NCBI GenBank assembly: GCA_937902295.1 | Contig: CALGUM010000058.1 | Coordinates: 1-13,660 of the forward strand | From: an uncultured Candidatus Saccharibacteria bacterium | GTDB taxonomy: Bacteria > Patescibacteriota > Saccharimonadia > Saccharimonadales > Saccharimonadaceae | DNA length: 13,660 bases | Reading direction: 5' to 3' | Part shown: positions 6,574 through 13,658 of the stretch, piece after piece | Numbering within the stretch: position 1 is the first letter of the stretch | Layout of the letters: every line of letters starts with the position of its first letter | The notes under the pieces: model-generated | What the model saw: the letters and a program-made list of their open reading frames with translations, nothing else | The model's database searches: none | Told to the model about the DNA's origin: nothing | Program-made: the position numbers and the translations under genes

Positions 6574-8208
6574 ATGGTGCAAATTTCTCAAGATATCACA
6601 CGCATTATTTCAGAAGAGTTCGATCTGGACATTATTCCAGAGCTCACTCGCCCAGACGCGCAGTTTGGCGACTATACAACCAATATTGCACTCAAACTTG
6701 CCAAGCAGCTCGGGCAAAACCCTCGGGTCTTAGCAGAAAAGCTTGCCGAAAAACTCGCCGAGACGGGCGAGTACCACTCGATAGAGGTGGCGGGTCCTGG
6801 GTTTGTAAATATTACGCTCAAAAACGAAGCGCTCCTCGCGCTTACACGCAAAGAACCCACGCCAGTTCGTCCGGGTCAATCTGTCGTGATCGAAACGAAT
6901 AACCCAAACCCGTTTAAGGCTATGCACGTAGGCCATGCGTTCAATGCAATTCTGGCAGATACGATCGCCAATCTACTTGCAGTAGGGGGTGCAAGCGTAC
7001 GACGAGTGAGCTATCACGGCGACGTGGGACTCCATGTCGGCAAAAGTATGTATAGCTTGTTACGTTACGCCGAAGGTGACATAGAAAAACTCAACGCAAT
7101 ACCTGAAGTTGAGCGCAATACGTTTATGAGCAAAATGTATGCCGAGGGTTCAGCCGCCTATAAAGAAGACGAAACTGCAAAACAGGCGATTAACGTGCTC
7201 GCAGAACAATCGTTTACGCTCGACGACCCACTCTACAAAGAGATTTATGAACTATGTAAAACCTGGAGTTTTGAGCAAATTGACGCACTTGTGGCTCGGC
7301 TCGGCAACCAGCCGACTTCGGCGCGTTTCCTTGAGAGTCTTGCCGATCAAAAAGGTGTCGATACCGTCAAAGCAAATACCCCAGAGGTATTCCAAGAGTC
7401 GAACGGCGCCTATATCTTCGAAGGTAGCAAGCACGGCAGTTTTGATAATGCATTTGTGAGTAGTACCGGTCGGGGGCTGTATGCTGCGCGAGACTTAGGG
7501 CTCATGCAACTCAAGCAGGATCTCTTCAGTCCGGACAAAAGTTATATTGTGACTGCCGAAGAGCAGAGAGATTATTTCAAGGGTGTTATCGCTGCGGCTG
7601 ACCTCGCAATACCCGCACTGAAAGGTGTGACGGTGAATATTTCTCATGGAACCGTGAAACTGAGTACCGGCAAGATGAGTAGCCGTAGTGGCGAGGTACT
7701 TGAAGTAGCGTGGCTGTTTGATCAGTTTGCCGAGGCGATACTTGCGCGAGGTGGCGAACCGGCAGACGAAATCATCGCAGGGGCATTGCGGTACCAGTTC
7801 CTCAGGGTAAAAATCGGCGGTGACGTGATTTTTGATGTCGAAGAGGCAGTGAGCTTAACGGGAAACACCGGGAGCTATCTGCAGTATGCCCACGCCCGCG
7901 CCCGTCGCATCCTCGAAAAATTCGAGACGCAGCCCACACTAGGGGATGTGCGACCAGAAGACCGTGCGCTGGTACGAAAGCTGGGCGAGTATCACGAAAT
8001 CATTAACCTCGCTACAGTCTCACTCGAACCGCACCATATCTGTAATTACCTGTTCGAACTTGCCCAGGAGTTTAATCGTTACTACGAGAAAAATCACGTG
8101 ATTGGCAGTGACTATGAGTATCATCGTGCTGGACTCGTGGCGCTCTACGCCGACACGCTACGCGCTGGGTTGATGGTGCTTGGTATTACCGCACCCGACA
8201 CAATGTAG
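6574..8208 (+). CDS. argS: arginyl-tRNA synthetase
   Basis: Class Ia synthetase charging tRNA-Arg with arginine, using ATP; cytosolic. 544 residues, slightly shorter than the usual 550-580. The N-terminal Add-1 domain (about 1-95; note FGDYTTNIALKLAK) recognises the tRNA. The HIGH motif appears as HVGH (H118-H121) after the family signature NPNPFKAMHVGH, and the KMSKS loop as KMSSRSG (from K367). The C-terminal DALR anticodon-binding domain begins near YLQYAHARARRI. All expected catalytic motifs are present. ATG 6574 fits the synthetase N-terminus and lies seven bases after an extended -10 with no Shine-Dalgarno, so a leaderless mRNA is likely. An intrinsic terminator starts immediately after the stop codon. 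Confidence 0.96.
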   Translation: MVQISQDITRIISEEFDLDIIPELTRPDAQFGDYTTNIALKLAKQLGQNPRVLAEKLAEKLAETGEYHSIEVAGPGFVNITLKNEALLALTRKEPTPVRPGQSVVIETNNPNPFKAMHVGHAFNAILADTIANLLAVGGASVRRVSYHGDVGLHVGKSMYSLLRYAEGDIEKLNAIPEVERNTFMSKMYAEGSAAYKEDETAKQAINVLAEQSFTLDDPLYKEIYELCKTWSFEQIDALVARLGNQPTSARFLESLADQKGVDTVKANTPEVFQESNGAYIFEGSKHGSFDNAFVSSTGRGLYAARDLGLMQLKQDLFSPDKSYIVTAEEQRDYFKGVIAAADLAIPALKGVTVNISHGTVKLSTGKMSSRSGEVLEVAWLFDQFAEAILARGGEPADEIIAGALRYQFLRVKIGGDVIFDVEEAVSLTGNTGSYLQYAHARARRILEKFETQPTLGDVRPEDRALVRKLGEYHEIINLATVSLEPHHICNYLFELAQEFNRYYEKNHVIGSDYEYHRAGLVALYADTLRAGLMVLGITAPDTM

Positions 8209-8245
8209 CGCAACTAGGGGTCTTTTAGGCGACAGTTGCGTTTTT
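8209..8245 (+). terminator. intrinsic terminator of argS
   Basis: CGCAACT (8209-8215) pairs with AGTTGCG (8234-8240), followed by five T (8241-8245). An inner GTC/GAC pair (8220-8222 with 8231-8233) can shorten the loop. It begins at the first base after the argS stop. Confidence 0.8.
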
Positions 8246-8257
8246 ATGCAGGGAGAG

Positions 8258-8263
8258 TATAAT
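8258..8263 (+). promoter_or_regulatory. -10 box of the candidate small RNA
   Basis: Perfect TATAAT just after the argS terminator, with predicted transcription start near 8270-8273. There is no TGn extension, and the nearest -35-like sequence (TTGCGT, 8237-8242) is too close at 15 bases and lies in the terminator. Confidence 0.6.
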
Positions 8264-8270
8264 TTGAGCT

Positions 8271-8357
8271 ATGGGAAATAGCTTCGGATATTTGCAGCAA
8301 GTAGTCATGAACCTCTTTGGTCTCATTATTCTACGTGCCGCACGTTCGACGAGTTAG
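8271..8357 (+). CDS. possible leaderless 28-residue microprotein
   Basis: ATG 8271 lies seven bases after the TATAAT, the same spacing as argS and orn, and opens 28 codons ending at TAG 8355-8357. The product (MGNSFGYLQQVVMNLFGLIILRAARSTS in one-letter code has a central hydrophobic run, VVMNLFGLIIL, then two Arg) could be a short membrane or amphipathic helix. The start would lie in the closing stem of the candidate RNA. The ORF is short enough to arise by chance, so this is an alternative or a dual function for the same transcript. Confidence 0.25.
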   Translation: MGNSFGYLQQVVMNLFGLIILRAARSTS

Positions 8358-8384
8358 TTCCCTACAGAATCACCTAGCAACTAT

Positions 8385-8413
8385 CCGTCGACATCAGAGT
8401 CGGCGGTTTTTTT
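8385..8413 (+). terminator. strong intrinsic terminator
   Basis: CCGTCGAC (8385-8392) pairs with GTCGGCGG (8399-8406), eight pairs with one G-U, loop ATCAGA, followed by seven T (8407-8413). It closes the candidate small RNA. A CGGG/CCCG mini-hairpin (8414-8426) follows before the next gene. Confidence 0.85.
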
Positions 8414-8459
8414 CGGGAAATACCCGGCTAGGAGATCTTTTACAAGGAGGAGAAGTGTC

Positions 8460-8765
8460 ATGACTACTGCACAGGTCTGTACCGATCTCGAGTCCATCAA
8501 GAGCGTCATCAAGCAGGCGCTGATGTATCGAAATGGCATCGTGACGAGCGAAGAGGGGACGATGCGAAGTGTACAGAAGTTGCTACGCGTGTCCTGTTCG
8601 GGTGAGAAATTCGATCAGGCGATCGGATCACTCATTCACCACGGTGAGCTCGTGCGTCATCGGCCGGAGCCATTTGGTCGCGACGACGAAGATCGTCCTC
8701 TGACAATTCGATTTCGGCAGTACGCGGGCAGTCTTTCGCCGTATCGCAATTCGTTTGCGCACTAG
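8460..8765 (+). CDS. hypothetical protein, possible winged-helix fold
   Basis: 101 residues, family not recognised. The start is firm: AAGGAGG (8444-8450) lies nine bases before ATG 8460, the best ribosome-binding site in the window. Three likely helices (about residues 10-22, 34-43 and 49-61) are followed by a charged, hairpin-like stretch (LVRHRP, then EDRPLTIRFRQY), an order that fits a winged helix-turn-helix; this is inference from pattern only. A strong intrinsic terminator sits 46 bases upstream with no clear promoter after it, so expression may depend on readthrough or on a promoter I cannot see. A 13-bp hairpin follows 36 bases after the stop. Confidence 0.75.
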   Translation: MTTAQVCTDLESIKSVIKQALMYRNGIVTSEEGTMRSVQKLLRVSCSGEKFDQAIGSLIHHGELVRHRPEPFGRDDEDRPLTIRFRQYAGSLSPYRNSFAH

Positions 8766-8801
8766 GGCACACTGCAAACCGGCTCACAAAGTCGAGCGTG
8801 T

Positions 8802-8844
8802 ATGAGCCTCGGGCTTGACCTCACAAGGGTCGCCCGAGGCTCAT
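8802..8844 (+). terminator. long hairpin after the small gene, no U-tract
   Basis: ATGAGCCTCGGGC (8802-8814) pairs perfectly over 13 bases with GCCCGAGGCTCAT (8832-8844). Inside, GACC (8817-8820) pairs with GGTC (8828-8831) around a seven-base loop, with two unpaired T. The stem is GC-rich, but no T-run follows on either strand. It may be a terminator of the U-less kind or a 3'-end stabiliser of the upstream mRNA. The rest of 8766-8927 holds only the mscL promoter. Confidence 0.5.
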
Positions 8845-8884
8845 GCCTCACCACTTCTCCACCTGCTCACTCCCTTTATTCCTA

Positions 8885-8893
8885 TGCTATACT
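8885..8893 (+). promoter_or_regulatory. extended -10 promoter of mscL
   Basis: TGCTATACT, the same nine bases as before zwf and argS. Unlike those genes, it leaves about 28 bases of leader with a GGAG ribosome-binding site. Confidence 0.7.
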
Positions 8894-8927
8894 ATCGGCT
8901 ATTACGAGTAACAAACGGAGACATGTC

Positions 8928-9410
8928 ATGGCAACTAAGAAATCAGCTAAAAAAACAGCACAGAAACCTGCAGTAACTGCCGCAAACGAAGCCGAAGCGG
9001 CGGCACAAGAAGCAAAAGCGTCAGCGGCAAAAGCCAAGGCCACAGCAGCACGTGAAAAAGCACGCGCGGCACGAGAGCGTCTGCAGCGGGGACACGCAAC
9101 TGGATTTATGAATTTTATTCGCGAACAAGGAGTTATCGGCCTGGCAGTTGGTTTGGCGATTGGTACTGCTGCCGGCGACACTGTCAGAAAACTGGTCGAA
9201 GGATTCATTGCGCCCATCGTGCAGCTCCTAATTGGTTCGCAAAAAGGCCTCGAAGCTGCCACATGGCAACTTGAAATCGCAGGACGCACGGGAGATTTTA
9301 AATGGGGTGCATTTGTGAGTTCATTTATTACGCTTGCCGCGACTGCACTCGTGATTTATTTGATTATTCATTTCGCAAAAATTGACAAGCTCGACCGCAA
9401 AAAAGGCTAG
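8928..9410 (+). CDS. mscL: large-conductance mechanosensitive channel with Ala/Lys-rich N-terminal tail
   Basis: MscL opens under membrane tension to release solutes during osmotic downshock; homopentamer in the inner membrane. The core starts near residue 57: FMNFIREQGVIGLAVGLAIGTAAGD matches the amphipathic N-helix and pore helix, and WGAFVSSFITLAATALVIYLII (about 126-147) matches helix 2. KIDKLDRKKG ends the protein where family members usually continue into a C-terminal helical bundle, so that bundle is missing. In its place residues 1-56 form an Ala, Lys, Glu and Arg-rich tail that should be one long helix or coiled coil, ahead of the membrane part. The start is ATG 8928, with GGAG (8917-8920) seven bases upstream; extending the frame upstream would cross the promoter. 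160 residues. Confidence 0.85.
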   Translation: MATKKSAKKTAQKPAVTAANEAEAAAQEAKASAAKAKATAAREKARAARERLQRGHATGFMNFIREQGVIGLAVGLAIGTAAGDTVRKLVEGFIAPIVQLLIGSQKGLEAATWQLEIAGRTGDFKWGAFVSSFITLAATALVIYLIIHFAKIDKLDRKKG

Positions 9411-9468
9411 TCGCGCGAAGCTCATCACTCCGCACTTTTAACAGGTGTAGCGTTACTGTACTTATGGT

Positions 9469-9496
9469 TTGAAAGTAATAGTTCCCATGGTATTGT
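9469..9496 (+). promoter_or_regulatory. promoter of the helicase gene (leaderless)
   Basis: TTGAAA (9469-9474), 16 bases, then TATTGT (9491-9496), with TGG (9488-9490) as a TGn extension. ATG 9506 lies nine bases after the -10. No other feature is seen in the mscL-helicase gap. Confidence 0.55.
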
Positions 9497-9505
9497 ATAG
9501 GTGTT

Positions 9506-12427
9506 ATGAGTCCACGAAAATCCCCTAATCACACTCGCTCTGGCTCTGACCGGTTCGGATATCGACCAACGCCTAAAAAACGCGTCACGACGGACTTATA
9601 TCCGCAGCATATTGGGCAAAATGATCGCCAGCGGTTACTCGACAAAATTTACTTCGAGCGACTTGCCAATACGTGGCGGGATGAGAACCGAGAAAAGGGA
9701 CGAGAAAAGTGGAAAGATTTTGGCAACAAAGACTTGCCAATCGAAAAATACAGACACGACATTATGAAAATGGTGGCGTCCAACCGCATATCTTTGCTTG
9801 CGGGTGAAACGGGGAGTGGTAAATCAACCCAGCTCGCCCAATATGCACTTGAAATGGGGTATGACCATATCGTGTACCTGCAGCCGCGACGTGTCACAAC
9901 GGATGGAATTGCCGACAGGATTGATGAAGAGCTGACTCAGCAATTTACTCAAAGAGGGATTGAAAAACCAGAACATCTTGTAGGTATGGCGCATTCCGAG
10001 CGCGCGACGATGCACGAAGACAGTGTAATTCAGGTGATGACGTCGGCGGTATTCAAGAAGCGTGCACCAGAACTCCAGCAAGAGTGGAAAGACAAAAAAG
10101 TTTTAATCGTAGCGGATGAAGTGCACGAAGGTAATATCGAAACCGAATTTGCCGTGGCTATGTCGGCCGAGATGATAACCGAACAGCCAAACTGGAATAT
10201 GGTGCTAATGAGCGCCACCATGAACGAAGAGGAAATCCAGCAGGCGTATACGCCAATAAATGGCAAGCCAATTCCAAAAATTGAAGTTGAGGGTCGACCG
10301 CATACAATCGAATCTTTTGAGGAGCCGACAAAGAATGTCATCGATGTATTCAAGGACTCGTGCCAGGATGGCAACAAGACGCTCATATTTACCGAAGGTA
10401 AACGAGCCATGGGAGCAATCGAAAACGAGCTGAGACGCCAACATCCTGAGGTAAGAATCTTAAAACTTCATTCGAAAATTACCGATGAAGAGCGCCATGC
10501 AATTTTCAAGACCGAGGTGCCAGGTGTTCACACGGTGATCATCTCTACCTCGGCCGGTCAGTCGGGGCTCACTATTCCTGGTGTTGACCGTGTCATCAGT
10601 GACGGCATGATAAAAAGCCCCGAACTTGACGACGAAAATGCCGAAGGTTTGCCGAGTCGACCGTGTAGCCAAGCAGAAATTATCCAGCAAATGGGACGAG
10701 GCGGGCGAGATATCGATGGAGCAAAGTTCTTTTTGGCGAATCAGCTGCCTTTTAAGAGGGCAAATCGCGATATTAAACCTGAGTACTTTATTCCTCTTGC
10801 GGAGCGTCAGAAGCATGCTCCGGCGGACATTTATCATACGGTTATCACTCGCAACGTGCTCAGTGCGGCTGCAATGGGGCGTGACTTTTATAGCCTCAAT
10901 GAATTTTTAATTCATAGTGTGTCATACGAAACTATCGAAGAAGCGTACCAGGTACTAAAGATGATGGGGGCAATTAATAAAGAAAACGAATGTACGCCTA
11001 TTGGCAAGGCAATGGATCGTTTTCCTCTTCGCCCAGAGCTCGCGCGCGCACTTGCCGAGGCGATCCAGGCCGGTACAAAGCAGCAGAGGCGCCAGGTGGC
11101 GGCGATTGCGGCAGCTATCGAGGCGGGCGGTCTGAGCGATGGCGATCCGGAGAAAATCCGACGCAATCACGAAAATCTCCCTGTCTGGGCAAAGGACGAT
11201 TTTTTTGCAGAAATCGCTTACTTCGAATGGGCGCTTGCGATGCAAGAGGAAGAAGACGGAGAAGAGGAGCGAGAGGTTGAGTTTGATCCTCAGCGATACA
11301 CGCTCGATTCTGTAAATTTGAAACGTGCAAAAAAGCAGTATAATAAAATCTGTCATCTTCTACAATTGAACGAACTCGAAGACGAGCTTGCCTTGTCGGA
11401 CGATCTGACCCATGAGACCATAAACGAAATAAAAGATATGTTTGTGAAAGGTATGCCGCACCTTCTCTATGAAGAAGTCGCGCGACGTAAATATCGCGGA
11501 CGTCAGAAACAGATGCCCGACGGCAGCAAGCAAAGGCGACCCCCGATTGTGCAGTACCGCAACGTGCTTGGGCCGGATAAAAAAGATGACTATAATTATG
11601 ATAGAACGGTTAGTAGTCGAAGTGTGATGGCCAAAGCTGCAATTGCAAATTCGAACCTCCTGGCTGCCTATCCGCGCTGGTACTATGATGATGATGGAGA
11701 ACTGCACAATGTTGTAGAACGCGGCTTTCCACTTGATAGAGAGCAGGCTCGCTTGGCGCTTGGGAGCGTAGCGCTGTCTGTAAGTCGCAGTACTATCGTG
11801 GGTAAAGATGGTCGCTTGCATGCCGTAACCTCCCGCACTATCGGAAAACTTCAGACGAGCAAGGAAAATGCGCGTGACGTAGCCAATACGCGCGAGAAAA
11901 CAGAGTTGCTGGTAGCAGCGGCACTTCAGCAACCAAAATCAGCGCAGCGCGACCTACGCGAACTCAAGAAAACGATAGAGGAGCTGACGAGTCGCATCCC
12001 ACCGCGGCAGAGGCAGTATTATCTCGAAAGAGAACCGCTGACGCAACAAGCCTTTGAAAGCTTATTGCACCGCGCCGCTACAGGCTCGGCAAGTACTGGT
12101 CAACTCGATGCAGCACTGCGTCAAATAATGTACGAAGATGACATGCGGCTCGAAGCGTATATTCTTCCTGAGAATTTGAAGCAAATCCGTGAGGGCATGC
12201 CAACCTCTGTTACAATTAACCACTGGCAATACGATGTGCACTATGCTGATGACGAGTACGCTACACCTTTTATCTCAAATTTTCCGCTTGAACTTGCCAA
12301 GTTGCTACGTGAGAACGAGAAATTAACGCTTGGCGATGGACGTGAGGTACTCTTTCACTATAATTATGGCGATGACGATGACCGCTACCTGAGAGCGTCG
12401 GATGTGCGTCACATGGCAGGGCGATAG
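9506..12427 (+). CDS. HrpA-like DEAH/RHA-family RNA helicase (DEVH box)
   Basis: An ATP-dependent helicase expected to remodel RNA or ribonucleoprotein in the cytosol; bacterial HrpA acts on mRNA and stalled ribosomes, but the target here is unknown. The 973-residue protein has motif I GETGSGKST (K106), Ia QPRRVT, motif II DEVH (D204-H207) in place of DEAH, motif III SAT (from S236), a motif V region ISTSAGQSGLTIPGVDRVI, and motif VI QQMGRGGR (394-401). A helicase-associated HA2 region follows (about 450-560, with FPLRPELARAL), then an acidic stretch near residue 581 (EEEDGEEEREVEFD). The C-terminal 350 residues are charged and match nothing I recognise, including a PPIVQYRNVLGP region that may be the OB-like part. 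Length lies between HrpB (about 810) and HrpA (about 1300). It ends 15 bases before orn and has its own promoter. Confidence 0.88.
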   Translation: MSPRKSPNHTRSGSDRFGYRPTPKKRVTTDLYPQHIGQNDRQRLLDKIYFERLANTWRDENREKGREKWKDFGNKDLPIEKYRHDIMKMVASNRISLLAGETGSGKSTQLAQYALEMGYDHIVYLQPRRVTTDGIADRIDEELTQQFTQRGIEKPEHLVGMAHSERATMHEDSVIQVMTSAVFKKRAPELQQEWKDKKVLIVADEVHEGNIETEFAVAMSAEMITEQPNWNMVLMSATMNEEEIQQAYTPINGKPIPKIEVEGRPHTIESFEEPTKNVIDVFKDSCQDGNKTLIFTEGKRAMGAIENELRRQHPEVRILKLHSKITDEERHAIFKTEVPGVHTVIISTSAGQSGLTIPGVDRVISDGMIKSPELDDENAEGLPSRPCSQAEIIQQMGRGGRDIDGAKFFLANQLPFKRANRDIKPEYFIPLAERQKHAPADIYHTVITRNVLSAAAMGRDFYSLNEFLIHSVSYETIEEAYQVLKMMGAINKENECTPIGKAMDRFPLRPELARALAEAIQAGTKQQRRQVAAIAAAIEAGGLSDGDPEKIRRNHENLPVWAKDDFFAEIAYFEWALAMQEEEDGEEEREVEFDPQRYTLDSVNLKRAKKQYNKICHLLQLNELEDELALSDDLTHETINEIKDMFVKGMPHLLYEEVARRKYRGRQKQMPDGSKQRRPPIVQYRNVLGPDKKDDYNYDRTVSSRSVMAKAAIANSNLLAAYPRWYYDDDGELHNVVERGFPLDREQARLALGSVALSVSRSTIVGKDGRLHAVTSRTIGKLQTSKENARDVANTREKTELLVAAALQQPKSAQRDLRELKKTIEELTSRIPPRQRQYYLEREPLTQQAFESLLHRAATGSASTGQLDAALRQIMYEDDMRLEAYILPENLKQIREGMPTSVTINHWQYDVHYADDEYATPFISNFPLELAKLLRENEKLTLGDGREVLFHYNYGDDDDRYLRASDVRHMAGR

Positions 12428-12429
12428 CG

Positions 12430-12435
12430 TATAAT
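12430..12435 (+). promoter_or_regulatory. -10 box of orn (leaderless)
   Basis: Perfect TATAAT three bases after the helicase stop. It overlaps an in-frame ATG (12434), which therefore cannot be the start on a transcript from here; ATG 12443 is seven bases after the box. No good -35 is seen. Confidence 0.6.
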
Positions 12436-12442
12436 GAAGAGC

Positions 12443-12979
12443 ATGACAAAAGCTGCAAAACTACTATGGGTTGATCTAGAGATGACCGGACTCGACCCAA
12501 AAGAAGACCGAATTTTAGAAGTAGCGGCAATCGCTACTGATTGGGATTTTAATGAAATTGGCAGATATGAAGCTGTGAAGAAGGTCGGCACTACGCTCAT
12601 GAAACGACGCATGGTGGGCGAGTTCTGGCAAAAGTATTCCGCAGTACGCGATGCGTTGATGCAACAGAATGACAGCGGTAAAAACGGCCGTACCGTCGAA
12701 AACGAATTACTTACGTTTATTGATGAACACTTTTCTCCAGACGAGCCAGTCCTTTTAGCGGGCAACTCTATTCATCAGGATAGAAAGTTTATCGAAAACG
12801 AGTGGCCACGACTAAACGCACGCTTGCATTATCGCATGCTCGATGTGACATCATGGAAAGTAGTGATGGGCGGCAAGTATAAGAAAAAGTTTGCTAAACC
12901 AGAAGCTCATCGGGCAATAGAAGACATTCGCGGCAGCATAGAGGAGCTTCGCTATTACCTTAAGAAAGTGAAAGTATGA
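12443..12979 (+). CDS. orn: oligoribonuclease (DEDDh 3'-5' exonuclease)
   Basis: Degrades the two- to five-base RNA fragments left by other RNases, including the pGpG product of c-di-GMP breakdown; cytosolic. 178 residues, the usual length. The DEDDh residues are in place: D11 and E13 in WVDLEMTGLDP, D113 in GNSIHQDRKF, and H156 with D161 in HRAIEDIRGSIEELRYY. The HYRMLDV segment also matches the family. Start: ATG 12443 is preferred over ATG 12434 because the latter lies inside the -10 box, and 12443 gives the standard short N-terminus. The stop overlaps the start of the next gene as ATGA, so the two are co-transcribed and translationally coupled. The upstream neighbour is an RNA helicase, which suits RNA turnover. 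Confidence 0.94.
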   Translation: MTKAAKLLWVDLEMTGLDPKEDRILEVAAIATDWDFNEIGRYEAVKKVGTTLMKRRMVGEFWQKYSAVRDALMQQNDSGKNGRTVENELLTFIDEHFSPDEPVLLAGNSIHQDRKFIENEWPRLNARLHYRMLDVTSWKVVMGGKYKKKFAKPEAHRAIEDIRGSIEELRYYLKKVKV

Positions 12980-13320
12980 CACGGGAAGAATTTAATACAT
13001 TTATCATGCAGTTCGCCGACGTATGGCTTGATTATCCTTTTGGTGAAGGCACTGCGGTATATAAATACGGTGAGCCAGAGGGTAAGATTGTCGCAATTGT
13101 CGCCGAACAGTCATCGCCGCTGCGCGTGAGTCTCAAGTGTGATCCTGTGCTCGCACGAAACCTCCGCGAAAAATACGAAACAGTGCTACCAGGGCAAAAT
13201 CTGAACAAGAAATATTGGAATACGATTATCTGTACTGGGCAACTCAGTAATGACGAGGTGTTTGACTTAGCGCGTTTGAGTTATCGCTTGGCGGCAGGCG
13301 AGGAAGTTGCGAGCTACTAA
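12976..13320 (+). CDS. MmcQ/YjbR-family protein
   Basis: 114 residues, full length for this family of small CyaY-like-fold proteins, annotated as putative DNA-binding with no firm biochemical role. Recognised from VSLKCDP (51-57) and PGQNLNKKYWNTI (72-84), which match the conserved LKCDP and NKKHWNTV segments, plus the early DYPFGEGTAVYKYG region (19-32). The start ATG overlaps the orn stop (ATGA), so it is the second gene of a coupled pair. Its stop TAA (13318-13320) overlaps the stop of a convergent gene, with no terminator between them. Confidence 0.88.
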   Translation: MTREEFNTFIMQFADVWLDYPFGEGTAVYKYGEPEGKIVAIVAEQSSPLRVSLKCDPVLARNLREKYETVLPGQNLNKKYWNTIICTGQLSNDEVFDLARLSYRLAAGEEVASY

Positions 13321-13658
13321 AGATTTGCGTCGGGTGAGGCGCGGTATTCTTCTATGGATTTTTGAATTGTCTCAAAGCTCGGCTTATTGCTGCTGATAAA
13401 TGTTTTCATAGAGTCGCGTGAGTTATTTTTTTCGACACTATCCATGTAGGCAAGGATGAATCGTACTTTTGTATTGATCTCGTTTGCGTAAATGCGGTCG
13501 TAGATCCCGTTAAGTCGTGCGTCTTCGAGTGTGGTGACGAATGCATCATCATGATAGGGAGGTTTTGTCGCAGCTGATTTAAGGCTTGAAGGGTCTTGGC
13601 CCATGCTTGTGAGAGGTTCTTCCATGTCTCGCGAGGCATTGAGGAGGGTAGTGCGCAT
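13317..13658 (-). CDS. hypothetical protein, convergent, possibly incomplete at its 5' end
   Basis: 113 residues from an ATG two bases inside the window edge; the true start may lie further upstream. I do not recognise it. The N-terminal third is polar (SRDMEEPLTSMGQDPSS), the middle has an amphipathic segment (LNGIYDRIYANEINTKVRFILAYMD, given here only as a description of residues 49-73), and the tail is helical and charged, ending PDANL. No membrane segment or Cys is present. The frame is the longest on either strand here, and its stop TAG (13317-13319) overlaps the stop of the upstream plus-strand gene, a tight packing typical of small genomes. Confidence 0.6.
   Translation of the reverse strand: MRTTLLNASRDMEEPLTSMGQDPSSLKSAATKPPYHDDAFVTTLEDARLNGIYDRIYANEINTKVRFILAYMDSVEKNNSRDSMKTFISSNKPSFETIQKSIEEYRASPDANL

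Larger units (their letters stand above)
8271..8413 (+). ncRNA. candidate structured small RNA, about 143 nt
   Basis: A self-contained unit between two clear terminators, starting at a perfect TATAAT. Paired by hand, 8273-8362 forms one rod: 8273-8284 with 8351-8362 (nine Watson-Crick, two G-U, one mismatch); 8285-8288 with 8345-8348; 8293-8304 with 8331-8342 (ten pairs, two mismatches); 8307-8313 with 8319-8326 (seven pairs, bulged C8322); and a TCTTT loop (8314-8318). That is about 32 pairs in 90 bases. The rod starts within a few bases of the predicted 5' end, and a 22-base linker leads to the terminator. The rod shape recalls 6S or SRP RNA, but the GGAA tetraloop of SRP RNA is missing and the unit is short for 6S, so I assign no class. 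An overlapping 28-codon ORF is the competing explanation. Confidence 0.5.

Noticed and set aside
8271-8362. Identification of the candidate RNA as SRP (4.5S) RNA
   Set aside because: The apical loop is TCTTT, and the conserved GGAA tetraloop with its symmetric AGCA-type internal loop is missing.
8802-8927. Upstream extension of the mscL frame to 8802
   Set aside because: It crosses the 13-bp hairpin and the promoter; ATG 8928 has a ribosome-binding site and a sensible start.
11360-11932. Long minus-strand ORF inside the helicase gene
   Set aside because: Complementary shadow of the helicase; no recognisable motifs.
12434-12442. orn start at ATG 12434
   Set aside because: This ATG lies inside the TATAAT box, and the next in-frame ATG gives the family's normal N-terminus.
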